64,000 nt of DNA from Polytrichum commune (lineage: Eukaryota; Streptophyta; Polytrichopsida; Polytrichales; Polytrichaceae): assembly GCA_950295325.1 (NCBI GenBank), contig OX485809.1:9860001-9924000 (forward strand), read 5' to 3'. Both the position numbers and the translations under genes were made by a program. A model generated the notes under the pieces. It had not been told where the DNA came from. It saw nothing but the letters and a program-made list of their open reading frames with translations, and did not search any database. Shown here piece by piece: positions 11,834-23,482 of the stretch (positions are counted from its first letter, which is position 1; each line of letters begins with the position of its first letter).

Positions 11834-14490
11834 TCATGGGCGAGCTCCATCAATCCCATGGATGTCATAGTTGCCAATGTGCGCCCCCATCAACCCATTG
11901 CGTTGTCCTCCCTCGGCGACATTCTGCAAGGCATGTTGCATTTGGTTATATGACAAGGTTGAGGTGGAAACTAATATTTGTTGCTCCACCAACCTTATCA
12001 CGAGTATCCATGTGAGACAATTCAACTCCGTTGCATGTCCAAAGAGTGATCATCTTTGTTGCTCCAACATTAAAGCATCCTCCATGGTAGTGATGCCCAT
12101 CAAAAAAGACCCATGGCTTGTTTCTTTTGTCCGCATTGGGTTCATCGGGTCATGGAATATGGGTCATTGGTGTCCAACACCATGCCTAGGACATCTCCAC
12201 GGTGTCGTAATGTAAATGCGTACACTATATAGATGTGTACTTATTTTGTGTTGCATTGTGATTCTTTGATTTGGAGGAAAGTTAAAGGGAATAGAAATAG
12301 ATTACCTTTTTGTTTACTCATAGTTTATTCTTAGTGACTTTTAGTTTACCCTTTTAATCTCTTTTTTTTTGCTCTTAGTTTACTCTTAGCTTATCTCTTT
12401 TAGTCTTACTTCTAGTTTTATCTTTTGTTTATTTTTAGACCAATGGATAATTAGAAGTCATGTAATGAGGATAAGAGGAGGATTTTTGGGCTTATCTCAC
12501 ATGTGTGGTTGGAGAGAAGACTCAGAGGGAGAGGAGAGTTTTTTTGTTGTTGTTGGAAGCTCATGGTGTGTGAGTGGATTTTTGCGAGAATCTTGAAATA
12601 AAAAAAATGCAGGAATTGCGCTTCATGGTGTTGTTTTCTCGAGACTGGTCACTTGCTTGAATGGAAGTTAGCAAAAAAAACAAGAGTTGTGCTAGTTTGA
12701 GTGGAGGAAGGTCAGTTGGCTCTTGCAAAGAAGGGCTGAGACTTCGACCGACCATAGAAGATGGACAAGTCTTTTGTTTGCAACAAACCTTTGAGGAAGT
12801 GTAGCACTTATCGTTAGTTTTTTTTTGTAAAGATATGATTCGATCAATTTGGTGTGCATATGAAGATTTGAAAACTTGAAGAATTTCCAAGATTCAAGTG
12901 TGTTTGTGGCTTGTGGTTTGTTGTCATTTTTTTGTGATTCCCAGCCGAATTTGGAGGCTAGTTGTACTTGATTTTTTTTGCATCGTAAAATTGTTGCGGG
13001 TTTTTGTGGGAAACCATAAAAGCCTCATTTTGTGTTTGTGACAACGAAGTGGGATTGATGACCCACAAGGTTGTATTATGTTGTTCCCATTGGTGAGGCG
13101 CGATTGTTGGTCACCGTGGGTTTGAAAGTTTAGGAGCCAATCTGTCGAACGTCAGTTCATGTTCTGACGTCCCGTTTTACCCGTCCGAGGCTTGTGTTTT
13201 CTTATCATCCTACCCTTACCCTTAACCCATTTAGAGCTTCAACATGATAGGCCAACGGGAAAGAGTTTGAAGTTTTAAAGATACTGAAGACCGAGACTTT
13301 TGAAGACAAGAAGATTCTATGGTCCGGCAAGCAAATTCAGTTGCAGCCAAAAGCCCAGTGCTTTCCCAAAGCGGACCCCTCTCTACCCGACAACGGAAAA
13401 CGTCATATTTGGGAAAACCGAGAAACATGGGAAATGTTCTTATGGGTTTCTTGAGCTTGTTGACTACCACATAGGGCGGCTTCTCATCCCGCTGTACATG
13501 TTGTGGTGTTCAATTTGGATGTAAGATGTCGTGCCCAAAATATGGGTGAAGGTGGGTTGTTATTTCAGAGGTAGTTTGTTGCAATGTTATAGGCACCAAG
13601 TTTGTCCATTGCATACATGCCCGATTTGCTCGTGACCCAATCTTAGCAGTGTCCACAAATGCATGCAAATTTAAGGTGGTTTGTACCCATTCAACGCTCA
13701 ACAAACTTTGTTCTCATGCCCTTGTAGCAATTGGAATATTCTCAATGATGTAGCTTGACGGGACTTCTTGTCCCATTTGTACAAGTTGAATAATGTGCAT
13801 CAAGTCTACAAAGATAGCACCACGTTTGTCCAACAACCCATTGTGGTGCCCGACCATCGAAAGACCTTGGCATTGCCACCTTGCTATGACAAGGTCAATG
13901 GTTCTTTGTTGCCGAAGTTGCTCATTTGTGATTAATGACATGACATTGGTTAAGGTTGTGAGTGATATTGTTGTGGTGGGCATAGATAACCGGTTTTAGT
14001 GCCTTATCCATTGCTTCCAAATGTGGAAGGTGGTCACTTTCCTCACCACATGATTGTTATTCATATACAAGTATTTGGGAACCTTGATACATGCTTGAAA
14101 TATCACAGCTAGGGTGGAGGAAGTGCCTCCAAATAACTCAAGTAAACAAATCCTCTAAGTTTGTGGGTGACCAATTAATGGGTTTGTTAGCAACAATGGT
14201 TCCCTTAGTTGATCCTTGTTTCGACTTTTTAAGTGTCCTTATTGAGTCTTGATGACTTTTGCCATGCAGGTGTTGTAGTTTGTATGGTTAGTTGGAACAA
14301 ATGCTCATTGGATGTCCAAAGTTGAGGTGGCCTTGTCATATCAACAACACAAGCAATCTCCTATGGCAGTGGTCTCCAAGAGGTAGTTCTTGACCACAAC
14401 ATCAAGACCTCCTCCTCAACATTTTGCTTTGTGAACGGGACTTGGCCTCGCTGCCAAATCATCAAATGTTATGCCGATTATGAGCCCAAT
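11834..14490 (-). pseudogene. Cytosine-C5 DNA methyltransferase pseudogene, transposon-associated
   Basis: Read on the - strand, this gives the core of a C5-cytosine methyltransferase, an enzyme that transfers a methyl group from AdoMet to cytosine. The motif I-like LLELFGG lies at about 14145-14125. Motif IV reads WQCQG at 13878-13864, keeping the catalytic Cys but with Gln for the usual Pro. DKRGAIFVDLMHII follows, and the ENV motif is ENI at 13743-13735. The target-recognition side gives FVDTAKIGSRAN and FPMFLGFPKYDVFR up to 13397. After the solo LTR (12203-13392) the frame resumes with GDVLGMVLDT, then a frameshifted MGITTM and motif X-like GHATELNCLTWIL near 12040-12000. Stops and a frameshift at a T6 run make it inactive. 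A fairly open N-terminal stretch extends to about 14490. No intact polymerase was found next to it, so the carrier element is inferred. Host DRM/DNMT origin is the alternative. Confidence 0.75.
12203..13392. mobile_element. 1190-bp solo LTR inserted in the methyltransferase
   Basis: The left boundary is ACGG followed by TGTCGTAATG (12199-12212); the right boundary is CTACCCGACA followed by ACGG (13383-13396). The ends TGTCG/CGACA are perfect inverted 5-mers, and ACGG is a 4-bp target duplication. Deleting 12203-13396 joins DVFR to GDVLGMVLDT of the methyltransferase in frame, which supports the boundaries independently. The inside is non-coding, with T-rich repeats around 12300-12430. Orientation is uncertain. 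Confidence 0.8.
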
Positions 14491-16235
14491 GCCAACCCAC
14501 CGTGTAAGATCTAGATCCAACACTTCCAGTACTCACGGATCCTTCATTGTAACTATCATTCTCCACAACTATTACTCCAATTCTCACCCCGCAATATGCT
14601 TCTATAAGTAGCTTGGGTTAATTGGTTGTGGAGAACTAGAGCTTGTTGTACCAACTAGGGTTTCATCAAACCCATTGTTGAACTTTTTGAGTGTGGGTCT
14701 CTACCAGCTATACACTCATTGAGGCATTAGGACCAAATATGTGCATAAACTTGCAAACATCAAATTGAAGCTAACAATGCTATGAAATTACATATGTCAC
14801 GTGAATGAGTGAAGCTCTCTAAGGCTTTCTCACTCGTCCCAAAGGTTCAACTTGAGAAAGATGAGGCCTTCGGGACACCGCAGGGAGGTTATTGGGTGGT
14901 TGAGGTCCACAACCAAGGTGCCAAGACCTTCTAACCCTGATGGTTCTCCCCTTAACTCATTAACTAACTTATATGGCATTGGTAAATTACTCATCTCATT
15001 TACCCTATTGCCAAATTAACTTACCCGAGGTTGTAGTTGGCCTTGACAACCGGGAATACCTCATTTGCTAGTTGCAAAGCCCTACATTCTAGTTTCAAGT
15101 TTCCTGATTTGCTAAGGGTCTATATGCCACCTATGTTCTTAATTATGACTAAAATAAATAATCTAAGCTCGCATTTACCATAGTTTAGCTCCACAAGTTT
15201 GAATGTTACCTCATAGAGATTTGACCCAATTCTAACACAAGTAAATGCAAGTGTCACCTAAGTAGTAAAAAAGATCAAGACCAAAAATAATCCAATGAGC
15301 CATTACTACAAAAAATTTAAATTGTATCCAAATATAAATGCATCCGATTGTAATCAAATTGTATTGTACAATAGATGCATGATATCTATGCTCTAGAAAA
15401 CATTCCAACCCAAAATAAACATTATTGGAATTTGGTCGAGAGAATTAAGAATGGAAATTTGTCCCCACTCACATTCCGTTGTATGAGTTACACTCAACAA
15501 TGATTTTGTGTTGAGGTGCTTTCAAGTGCAATCATGTCATATGTTTTAATTTATGATCCTATAAAATTTCAAAACATGCACAATGAAAAAACAACTCATA
15601 TAAAACTATTCATATTATGGCCTTCTAGGGGTGGTCAAAGTTGATGACCAAAGGGGATTGAAATTAAATTCCTTATAAAAAAACTCGAGGATGTTTTTTC
15701 CACATGCAACCCAAAAAATTTGAGCTACCCTAAAATTTCTTGGAGTGACCTATAAAATTTGTACTTTAGGGTCCATAGCTAGAATAAGCTTATCCCTAGG
15801 TAGGTTGGGGCTAACTCTGGGAGGCCTATACAATTCACTAGGTAGCATATGTTAAAGCCTAAGCACCTTGAAGTTATGAAGGCCTCACAAAGGAACTTGC
15901 AAAGCATGGCATGTTTGGTATTCCCTACCGGCTATGCCTAGACGTCCTCCCCGTTGAAGGTCTACTAGCCCACACTCCCCCACAACTATTCAACGCAAAT
16001 TGAACCCTCTAATGACCACATTCACAGCTCAAGAACAAGATGTTGACCCCCTCGTCATCCGCACTCTCAAACAACGAGGGAGAGTACATTCACACAATCT
16101 ACAACAACGCTTCAACAAGCTCAAGCTCCCACAACCAAAATCCAAGCCTTACAAATACACCTTCACCCCAACAACCCTCACCTCCCTCTCTACCTTTGTA
16201 CCGAACAAAAGAAAATTCAAAGCCACCCATCGGGT

Positions 16236-16279
16236 TCATTGGCATTACGAACGGACACTTTATTCACGCCGGCCCCTTG
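16236..16279. repeat. 44-bp block identical to 45975-46018
   Basis: The block starts TCATTGGCATTACGAACGG and ends CGCCGGCCCCTTG. It is identical at both sites, and CATCGGGT precedes both with a 1-bp difference. The sequence beyond differs. Confidence 0.95.
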
Positions 16280-16800
16280 TAGACCGGAGTTTCTCTCTCT
16301 TGGAATAGTGCTTAGGGACGTTTCTAGCACTTGATTTTGTAGTGCACCCTACAATGTATGGTCCACCCAATCATAGTCGGTGTATCCATGTAAACCAAGT
16401 ATTTTGAACTCATCTTGAGGGAACCTAGGGGGTTGCCCTTTGGTGAAGGATAGCTTATACATGCTTGTTCAAGGTGTTCATTGTTCAAAGAAGGCAACAA
16501 TGTTCGGGGGCTTTCTAGAGATGTCCGTTTGTTGATCACATATAGACTTGAACCGATTTGAAGATGAAGCAACACCAGAACTCACAATGGTGGCAATTTC
16601 AAAATGATCTCTATTTCTCCCTTCTACTACATGCATATGGATGTCATATGACAAACCGATCTAAATGTATAGTAACATGTGGTGTGAATAAAAATAAAGC
16701 CCACACTAGAAACTCCTTTGCAACCATAACCAATTGTACATATTGAGAAATGAACTATACAATGGCAAACAAAAGTAGACATTTAGTCAAAACACAAAAC

Positions 16801-16898
16801 AAAGAGGAACCAATGAACAACGAGAAGGCAAAGAATGCAAGACGAGGAGGCAAGAAGTTGAGAATATGAAAACCACAAGAGTGCAAAAATATTTATGA
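16801..16898. repeat. Dispersed repeat shared with 45601-45696
   Basis: Both copies contain, in the same order, AGAGGAACCAATGA, CAAAGAATGCAA, GAAGTTGAGAATA, AAAACCAC and AAATATTTAT. It is a diverged direct repeat of about 97 bp with no recognised function. Confidence 0.8.
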
Positions 16899-17806
16899 AA
16901 TAGGTTTGGAGGATTCATGAAGTTGCTAGAGGTAAAAGTCGACTATCTTGAAATTGAGGTGTGCCACATGTCAAGTTGCTTTAAAAGAATAATGAACTAA
17001 TTTAGAAGGTTCATGAAAAATTATAGAACACTCTATTAACATTGGTTGGAAGGTTTATGAACTAGCTTGGAGCCTTCATGAAATTGAGTTTGTATTTTTG
17101 TGAAGTCATCTTACCACAAGAGTAAGTTCCAAATCCTACATATTTGCGGTTGCGGTTCATATACAAGGACAATAGCACATGTCCAAACTAGTAAATCATG
17201 AATATGTTGAATCATTTGGTGTGACAGGATAGCCCTAAGGTTTGAATGTCAAATAAGAAATGTCGAAAAAGATTCATAGGCAATGCATATGAACATTCAC
17301 AAAACCCACCAATAGGGAGGGTATTAATATTCACTATTACGTAAAGCCCAAGGATTGTGATTTCAAACCAAATCAACACTTTAAACATGGTTAGGAGGTC
17401 TGGGCGTATGGCCCCAAAATGGGCTCCTTCAACTACAAGCAACCGCTCGGGAGGTTGGGCAACCATTTGGGCGACGACACTGTCCAACTAAATCCATGTT
17501 GCAGCCAAGGCGAATCACCATGCAGGCTGCATACTACAGTAAACCGCAACATGCATTGTACCCCAACACAATAAACCCACTGGACATGTTTTACTCAACG
17601 GTTACAATTCTAAAACAAATCGTTATGTTTAGGTTCTCGCGTTTGACTGTTTTAGTCCATGTGCTCCAAGGGTCCCCCAGGGTGTGGAAGCCCATGCAAT
17701 GTGCCCAACCTAAGAGATCTTGAATCGATCAAGTGAACTTAAAATTGGGTTGAATCGACAACTAACGTATGGAGGCCCGTTTTTACTGCACTCTTGATGG
17801 TACTTA

Positions 17807-18347
17807 GGGCCAAGTTCCATGTGCCGGTCCCGGTCTGTTTTTTAAATGGGTGAGAAATGGGTGATGTCACCTATTTTATGGAGGGGTACTTCTATGTGGG
17901 GTGCCGGTTTTTTTTTATTTCCTACTTTCTAACTAAATTTGGTGAGTGATAAGACATGACACTTTATGAAGGTCACCGGCAATGAAGGTCACCTACATTA
18001 TAAAAATATTATAAAATACATGTTCCCTAGGAGTACTCCTCAAAAGAAGGGATTAGAAGAACAAAGTGGCCTTTAGTATCCAAGGATGTACTCTAGGTGA
18101 CCGGACGATCCGGTCACCGGAGCTTTCTAACCGGCACATGTCCTTCTCGTTACCGTTAGGACCGCCGGTCCTTTGGCACCCGTTCTTTGGCACCCGTTCT
18201 TGCACAACACAAAATGTGGGACACCCATCCATGGGGGGCACCGGTCCTTGGGTGAGAGGGATGGGCACATGGCACCACCCTCTTTTCACCAGCCCACCCA
18301 TTTATTTTGAAAAAAACGGACCGGGACCGGCACATGGAACTTGGCCC
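17807..18347. mobile_element. 541-bp PIF/Harbinger-like (Tourist) MITE, intact ends
   Basis: The left end starts GGGCCAAGTTCCATGTGCCG and continues GTCCCGGTC; the right end is its inverted copy, giving a near-perfect TIR of about 30 bp. TTA is duplicated at 17804-17806 and 18348-18350. A GGGCC tip with a TTA target fits the PIF/Harbinger superfamily. No transposase is encoded; the 118-aa open frame at 18066-18422 runs out through the right TIR and is not a gene. A short tandem TTTGGCACCCGTTC occurs inside. Confidence 0.9.
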
Positions 18348-18350
18348 TTA

Positions 18351-18840
18351 GAAGTCAGGTGTTGGAAAACGAAACCCTGGCAGTGCTATATATGGATTTG
18401 GAGAAATGTGAAATGTATATGATTGGCATGCAAGCTCAAGACTCGAAGAAAACACACCCTGGGCCCTGTGCCCTCAGCGGCAGGTTAAGTGGAGTTAAGC
18501 TAACTTAGTGAAGGCGAAGAGAGCGAAGGGAAGGGCAGCCATTGTGGAAAAGCATGCGGGCAGCCCCAGAAGCAATTGAGGCCCAAAATTTGGCTTGTGT
18601 GCACTGATCTCCTTGCTAAGAGTGCAGAGCACATACAGTACTAAGTAGTGGACTTGGGGTTGGGGTAATTAAAAGGAGTTTGGTGGAGCAAAGATCATAT
18701 CGACTGCTTCTCCTCCTCCTCATAATAATAATAACATTGCATGCGAAGTTAGGCTGTTCCCGGAGTAGATTTGTCAAATGATATCCTGTGACTTTCACAT
18801 GCAGCAGGCAGTGGGCTTTCTTACTTCACTGAAGTTAAGT
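18351..18840. other. Spacer between two MITEs
   Basis: Mixed-composition sequence, moderately GC-rich at 18440-18620, with no ORF of interest. Confidence 0.5.
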
Positions 18841-18843
18841 TAA

Positions 18844-19339
18844 GGGCCACTTCACACACGAGTCACGAGCCGTGACCATGAAATTGTTGAGAGCCCGAAA
18901 GGAAGTGTCCAAAGGCTGTTGTCCCAACACACCTCCAAACTCATGTAGTGTGGTCATGGGCACTCGAGTGTAGTGTGACCAGGCCCTCAACCGATTGTTG
19001 TTTCAATGGGTGTCTGTTCATGCAGGGGTCCTCACACATGGTAGAGTCTAATAAATCGAGACTTGTGAGATTTTGGGGTGCCACGGTCTTCTGGTGTTTT
19101 GTGTTAGGTCTACCTCCAAGAGGTGGTTTTTGAAATTGGTCCAGGTGACCATGAAACGTTTATCCATTCGAAGCTGTGTAGGAATCCATGTAGACTTGAC
19201 GTCCATCTTGCATTCACCCACTCCGTTGGTCCCTCAAGCGTAGTGTGAGGCGAACTTGGACCGGCTCCGCCTTTTCCACCAATGAGAGTGCTTGAAGTGC
19301 AACGATCACGGGCTCTCAGTCTCGTGTGTGAAGTGGCCC
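18844..19339 (+). mobile_element. 496-bp Tourist-like MITE, family A copy 1
   Basis: The ends GGGCCACTTCACACACGAG and its exact inverted copy bound the element. TAA is present on both sides (18841-18843 and 19340-19342). Subterminal inverted blocks (CGTGACCATGAAATTG, GAGAGCCC) recur in copies at 44052, 46094 and 56466. No coding capacity. Directly followed by a family C element. Confidence 0.88.
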
Positions 19340-19351
19340 TAAGTTAGGTCT

Positions 19352-19562
19352 AATGAACAAGGAGAGCTGACCACTAGTTACAGATGAATTGGTTGAAGTT
19401 AAAGAGTTTTGGCAAATTACCAATCATTCTGGAGGAATCTATGGAATCTACTCCCAAATTAATGAAGAAGAAAAAACCGAAAGATCACACACCAGGTCAC
19501 CAGTTAGACTTGGAAACACTAGGGTTTTGACCGATGTTGAAGCTAGGTTCAAAAATCTCCCG
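19352..19562 (-). mobile_element. Family C element, copy 1 (inverted)
   Basis: Read on the - strand it gives the family C order: GAGATTTTTGAACCTAG, a TCGGTCAAAACCCTAGTG block, GATCTTTCGGTTTT, ATTCCATAGATTCCTC and an end near CTCTCCTTGTTC. The copy at 19760 lies in the opposite orientation about 200 bp away. Confidence 0.7.
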
Positions 19563-19759
19563 GGATACTGATTAGGTCTGTTTCAGCAGCAGCAGTTGAG
19601 TCATGTAACTTCATGGCATAGGTGCACTTAATGCTCACACACAATGGCAGTTATGTAAGGCCTCGATCACATAAATGACTAAGGTTGAAATTCTACTTGG
19701 GTTTGCTAATCATCTTGCACTAATTGCACATAAGTTGTAGTCTCATAGGACCGGTGATC

Positions 19760-19978
19760 GGGGATATTTTTGGGCATAATCAGTTGAGATCTTAGTGTTT
19801 GCAAGTCCAACCGGTTACATGTTGACACCCTCCGGTTTCCCTTTAATAAAGTGGGGTGTATACTCTATAAATTCCTCTAAAACGATCGATGATTTCCCTA
19901 CAATCTCCAACTTGAACCGGTTATTTCTCAAACTCAACCGGTTCATCTGCAACTAACTGCCGGTTCTCCCCAATCATA
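19760..19978 (+). mobile_element. Family C element, copy 2
   Basis: Starts GGGGATATTTTTGGGCATAA and ends CCGGTTCTCCCC; GGGGA/TCCCC may be a short TIR. The palindrome AACCGGTT occurs repeatedly inside, and CCTCTAAAACGATCGATGAT is shared with the 63.3 kb copy. No coding potential. Superfamily unknown. Confidence 0.75.
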
Positions 19979-20704
19979 GCGCAAGACACATGAGGTAATC
20001 GGATTCGTGTTTGTTTTAGGTCCACTCACTTTTTGCATACGATCCCTACACAATCATCCCATGTCGATGAAAGAACAATGCAAATCCTACCACAGTGTTG
20101 GATTTGCAAACTCCCCCAGTCACGTAGGACAAGTTTCTAGTGACGTAGGTCGATGGCCTAGGGCTCGTATGCTTGTAGTGGCTTATATTTAATTATAGCG
20201 TCAGGTCGTTTCAACTATATTTACTGGACCTTCCGACTGAGCCCCACACAACCCTTGAGATTCTACTTGTGTGTTGACACATGACAAGAGGTCCTACCAC
20301 TTGAGGCATGCATAAGTTAGTTGTCCATATTAAAAACGTCCATCGACATATTCAAATTCTAGATTTGGTGTAGTTCCCAAGGGCGGGACTCCGAGGGACT
20401 CCGTACACATGGAATAGGACTCGGGTTGGCTTCCGAATCCGCCTTAAAAATATTAGGAGTGAGATATTTGACACCAAATGTGGTTCACTTCATGCACGCA
20501 AACAAAAGAGTCGGGAATAGATGCGAGCGACTACCTTACCTAAACCACCCCGAACTTCCCACGCCCAATTTCCCTCAAATCCGTCAAGAAAATGATGTGA
20601 TCTCGATCTCAACAACCGTGGTTGAAGAGCTGAAGCTTTTTGACAAATCCAACTGTATAGATGTTTGCAGGTTAGAGGTGACTACTCATAGTCCGAATTT
20701 TTAA

Positions 20705-20735
20705 CATTGAATAACTGTTATGTGGGAGATTGCAA
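20705..20735. repeat. Fragment of the foldback MITE family
   Basis: ATTGAATAACTGTTATGTGG resembles the right end of the element at 7580-7738 and its flank, immediately before the CACTACACT MITE at 20745. Confidence 0.5.
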
Positions 20736-20744
20736 TAGGAATGT

Positions 20745-21092
20745 CACTACACTAAATAGGTAGATTAGTGTTGGAAACACTAATAGTCGATGAAAACGCT
20801 AAATGTAAATTGTCTCTATAGTGTTAGAACACTAAATGTCAACTCTAACACTATTTGTACCAATTAGTAACTTTAAATATTTACATGAGCGCATTTAGTG
20901 TTAAATGATATTTTGTAAATCTTGGAATGAAGAATTGAAGGAAGAAGAATATGAGAACCTCGTAAAAGGTATAATTTGTTCAAACCCTATTCAAACACTA
21001 ATTGTAATATCAGTTGAAAATTAGTGTTTTAGGTAACTATTGCATCTAACACTAATCTTCATCTAACACTAATCTACCTATTTAGTGTAGTG
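20745..21092. mobile_element. 348-bp MITE with CACTACACTAAAT ends
   Basis: The left end CACTACACTAAATAGGTAG, continuing ATTAGTGTT, is matched by an inverted right end ending CTATTTAGTGTAGTG; the TIR is about 28 bp and almost perfect. Many internal AACACTAAT/ATTAGTGTT phrases. No clear 3-bp duplication (TGT left, GTC right). Same family as 4445-4772, and a relic start is present at 32168. Confidence 0.85.
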
Positions 21093-21781
21093 GTCTTGAG
21101 GGGCAGTAGTTTAGAAATTAAATTGGGGTTGGTTTCTGGATCGGACCTCCACTCAAATCACCTCCACATGACAAAATGTTACCCTCGTTCAAAAGAGGGT
21201 CGATACACCTACTAAAAATAGCTCGCAAATCTTGAAACGATTCTTGTGTGATCGTTGGGGAAGTCTTGCAATTTGAGGGAGCGGTGCCACAATTGTGCAC
21301 TTTCCGCATGGATTTACACCCACCAACACATGTCCGACTAAGAATACCAACGATAGATGTTTAGGTTATGTTGCATTTGAGTGTCATGCAAAATTTCAAA
21401 TTCAATTGGGAATCGTTGGCACAGAGGGATCAACAAAAATCATGCGTAGGATGTGTCGTTCTTAAATTGCGAAGGTGACAAATGTCAAGATTTGGTTCAT
21501 GCATTGGTTCCACTGTAAACCAATTGAGAGCACACTCCCATATTTGAATAAATCCAAAATAGCCAACTTTGTTGAATCAAAATTGTCCACATGACTCAAC
21601 ATAGCAGACTTGAACATGAACAAGGGGAGTAAATGAAACAATAAAAAAACCATTGGAACTAGTGTCAAAGGGGTCAGAGAAAATTGCTCACGACCATATT
21701 AAGGTCGCATAGGACATTAGGGATTTAAGTGTTGCATTAGTGTTGTGAAAATCCTCAAAGGTTGGCCAAACCACAATAAAT
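21093..21781. other. Spacer, nothing recognised
   Basis: Short ORFs only; none shows a family-like pattern. Confidence 0.5.
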
Positions 21782-21988
21782 ATTGTATTTAGTGTCACTT
21801 GCTATTTGAAATTATATAGTGCTATAACTATTTATGGTATATCTCATATTTGCCAACAAAGGTCAAAATGATTCTTTGGACTCTACAAAACATTAGCATC
21901 TTTACTTGGTCAAAAAACTACATTAATAGTAATAAGAAAAGGATGTAATATTGCGTAACTCCAAAAAGTGAGTGACACTAAATACAAT
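21782..21988. mobile_element. 207-bp MITE, family F
   Basis: The ends ATTGTATTTAGTGTCACTTG and its inverted copy give a TIR of about 28 bp that runs on into CTATTTGAAATTA / TAACTCCAAAAAG. The subterminal TATTTGGAGTTAC-like block is shared with the elements at 29313, 36585, 41629, 44537 and 47487, although their outermost tips differ. Confidence 0.78.
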
Positions 21989-22479
21989 ACTTAGTGTTTT
22001 CTTTAGATGTCGGAGCAATATTTACACAAGCTCGTGCCTATTTCCCACCTACATCAATTTCATAAGTAAGTTGGTTGTTTTGTTTCGTTTAATTGGACAT
22101 AATTTAGCTGTTCTCAAAGGCGCCACCAAAGACATAATCAGTGACCACAATTTAAGCCACAAATAACTTTGGGAACCACCGTGGGAACTCATCAATGCAT
22201 AAACTCATCTAAAGGCAGATTGTCTTTTTGTTAATTGATACAATCATTGATATGAACTCAATAAGCATTGTAATCACTTTCACCATTTCAAGCATCTTCC
22301 ACCTCCAAGGATTTTTGGTGTATTTATGCCTCATGGCAACAATCTTGTATATTTCAATTTCAATGAGTTAGTACTGAATTGAAACAAAGTTGACGCACGA
22401 AGACTAATAGGGGGACTAAAAACAAATCAAGATGGTATCAAAAGGCTAAATTCATTAGAGTAACGGAGTGCACTTGTCT

Positions 22480-23330
22480 TTACGAGATAGGGTCAATGTC
22501 AACTCGATGGTCCAATTTTCAACCACATTGTATGAGCAAAAATGGCATAATATGTTTCTCTCCTGGGATTGGGGTAGTTAACGACCGTCCAAATTCAATG
22601 GAGGTGCAGTATGCAACAATGATTATGCATTGGGGTGGTGTCAATAGTTGCTTCAAGTACGATTCACATTCGTTGTTAAGAAAGTCCTTGAGGTGAAGGT
22701 AATCTTCATCTTTCCCATGAGATGGAAAGGATCTCACTCTTAGCAAGAAATGCATGCTTGAAAGCATCAAATGTGATATTTGGCGGTGTCATGGGTTTCC
22801 CATAAGAGGTAGACCCTATTTTTCCTTTCAGATGGTTGTCATTTTGTGTCAAGTCGAAAATACTTGTTCATCCAAGTGTCCCATAAAGTGAGGTTGCTTG
22901 ATTAAGTAGCCAAGAGTAGGGTAGGTGAGCAAGACGTTGTTGGAAACTCATAACTAACTTAAGTGCATATAATTCCATAGGGAGTTTTCCAAATCCGACC
23001 AACAATGTATAGTACGTTGTCGAAGAAGAAACTTTCACATCAGCCATCATACATATCCTAATGCATTCATCAAAACCTTCCAAAGAGAATTTTCCAAACC
23101 CCCCCCCCCCCCCAATCTATGCACCTTAGTTGTTACAATATCTTGGAAACTAATAGAAATCCAATTTCTTATTATAACCAAAGGGTAAATAACACATGGC
23201 ACACTTACCCTTTCCCTCTCTACACGCATCGAGCCTTGTGCACAACTGAATGAAAGTTGAAATGCATAAGTCATAGGCTCCATGTTAGTAACAAGTCCAC
23301 CTATATATAACATCGCACTCGACAATGCAC
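22480..23330 (-). pseudogene. LINE-like C-terminal ORF remnant
   Basis: On the - strand 22868-23083 is open for 71 codons. It includes GKLPMELYALKLVMSFQQRL followed by AHLPYSW, a pattern like the conserved post-RT segment of LINE ORF2 proteins. Further on, 22519-22770 contains EDYLHLKDFLNNECE. A frame-shifted stretch near 22540-22500 gives CHFCSYNVVEN, like the cysteine-bearing zf-RVT end of plant LINEs. The upstream 23047-23325 stretch is less clear and is broken by the poly-C run at 23099-23113. No RT catalytic motif was found, so this is a 3' fragment. The assignment is by eye and tentative. Confidence 0.42.
23099..23113. repeat. Poly-C tract (15)
   Basis: Fifteen consecutive C inside the LINE-like remnant, encoding a glycine run on the - strand only by chance. 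Confidence 0.95.
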
Positions 23331-23482
23331 ACAGATTTCCATAGTTTTGTCTAATGGCTTTATAGAATCAATTGTCCCACTTTAGCAACAAAAAGGGGAC
23401 TTATATGTAGCAACTAAGCTTATGTGTGTGGAGGTTGGCATGGGATAGTCGTATTGCATTGGAACGCTTCATTGAGGGGTTA

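Larger units (their letters stand above)
14491..17806. other. Spacer with two dispersed repeats, no gene seen
   Basis: The - strand around 14820-14960 has a 50-60 codon open stretch (ELRGEPSGLEGLGTLVVDL) that could be an eroded upstream part of the methyltransferase element, but this is a guess. Two repeats shared with the 45-46 kb region are listed separately. The 16000-16308 + frames look like chance ORFs in C-rich sequence. Confidence 0.45.

Noticed and set aside
18053-18422. Overlapping frames of 82 and 118 codons on opposite strands
   Set aside because: Both lie almost wholly inside the MITE at 17807-18347 and follow its repeats.
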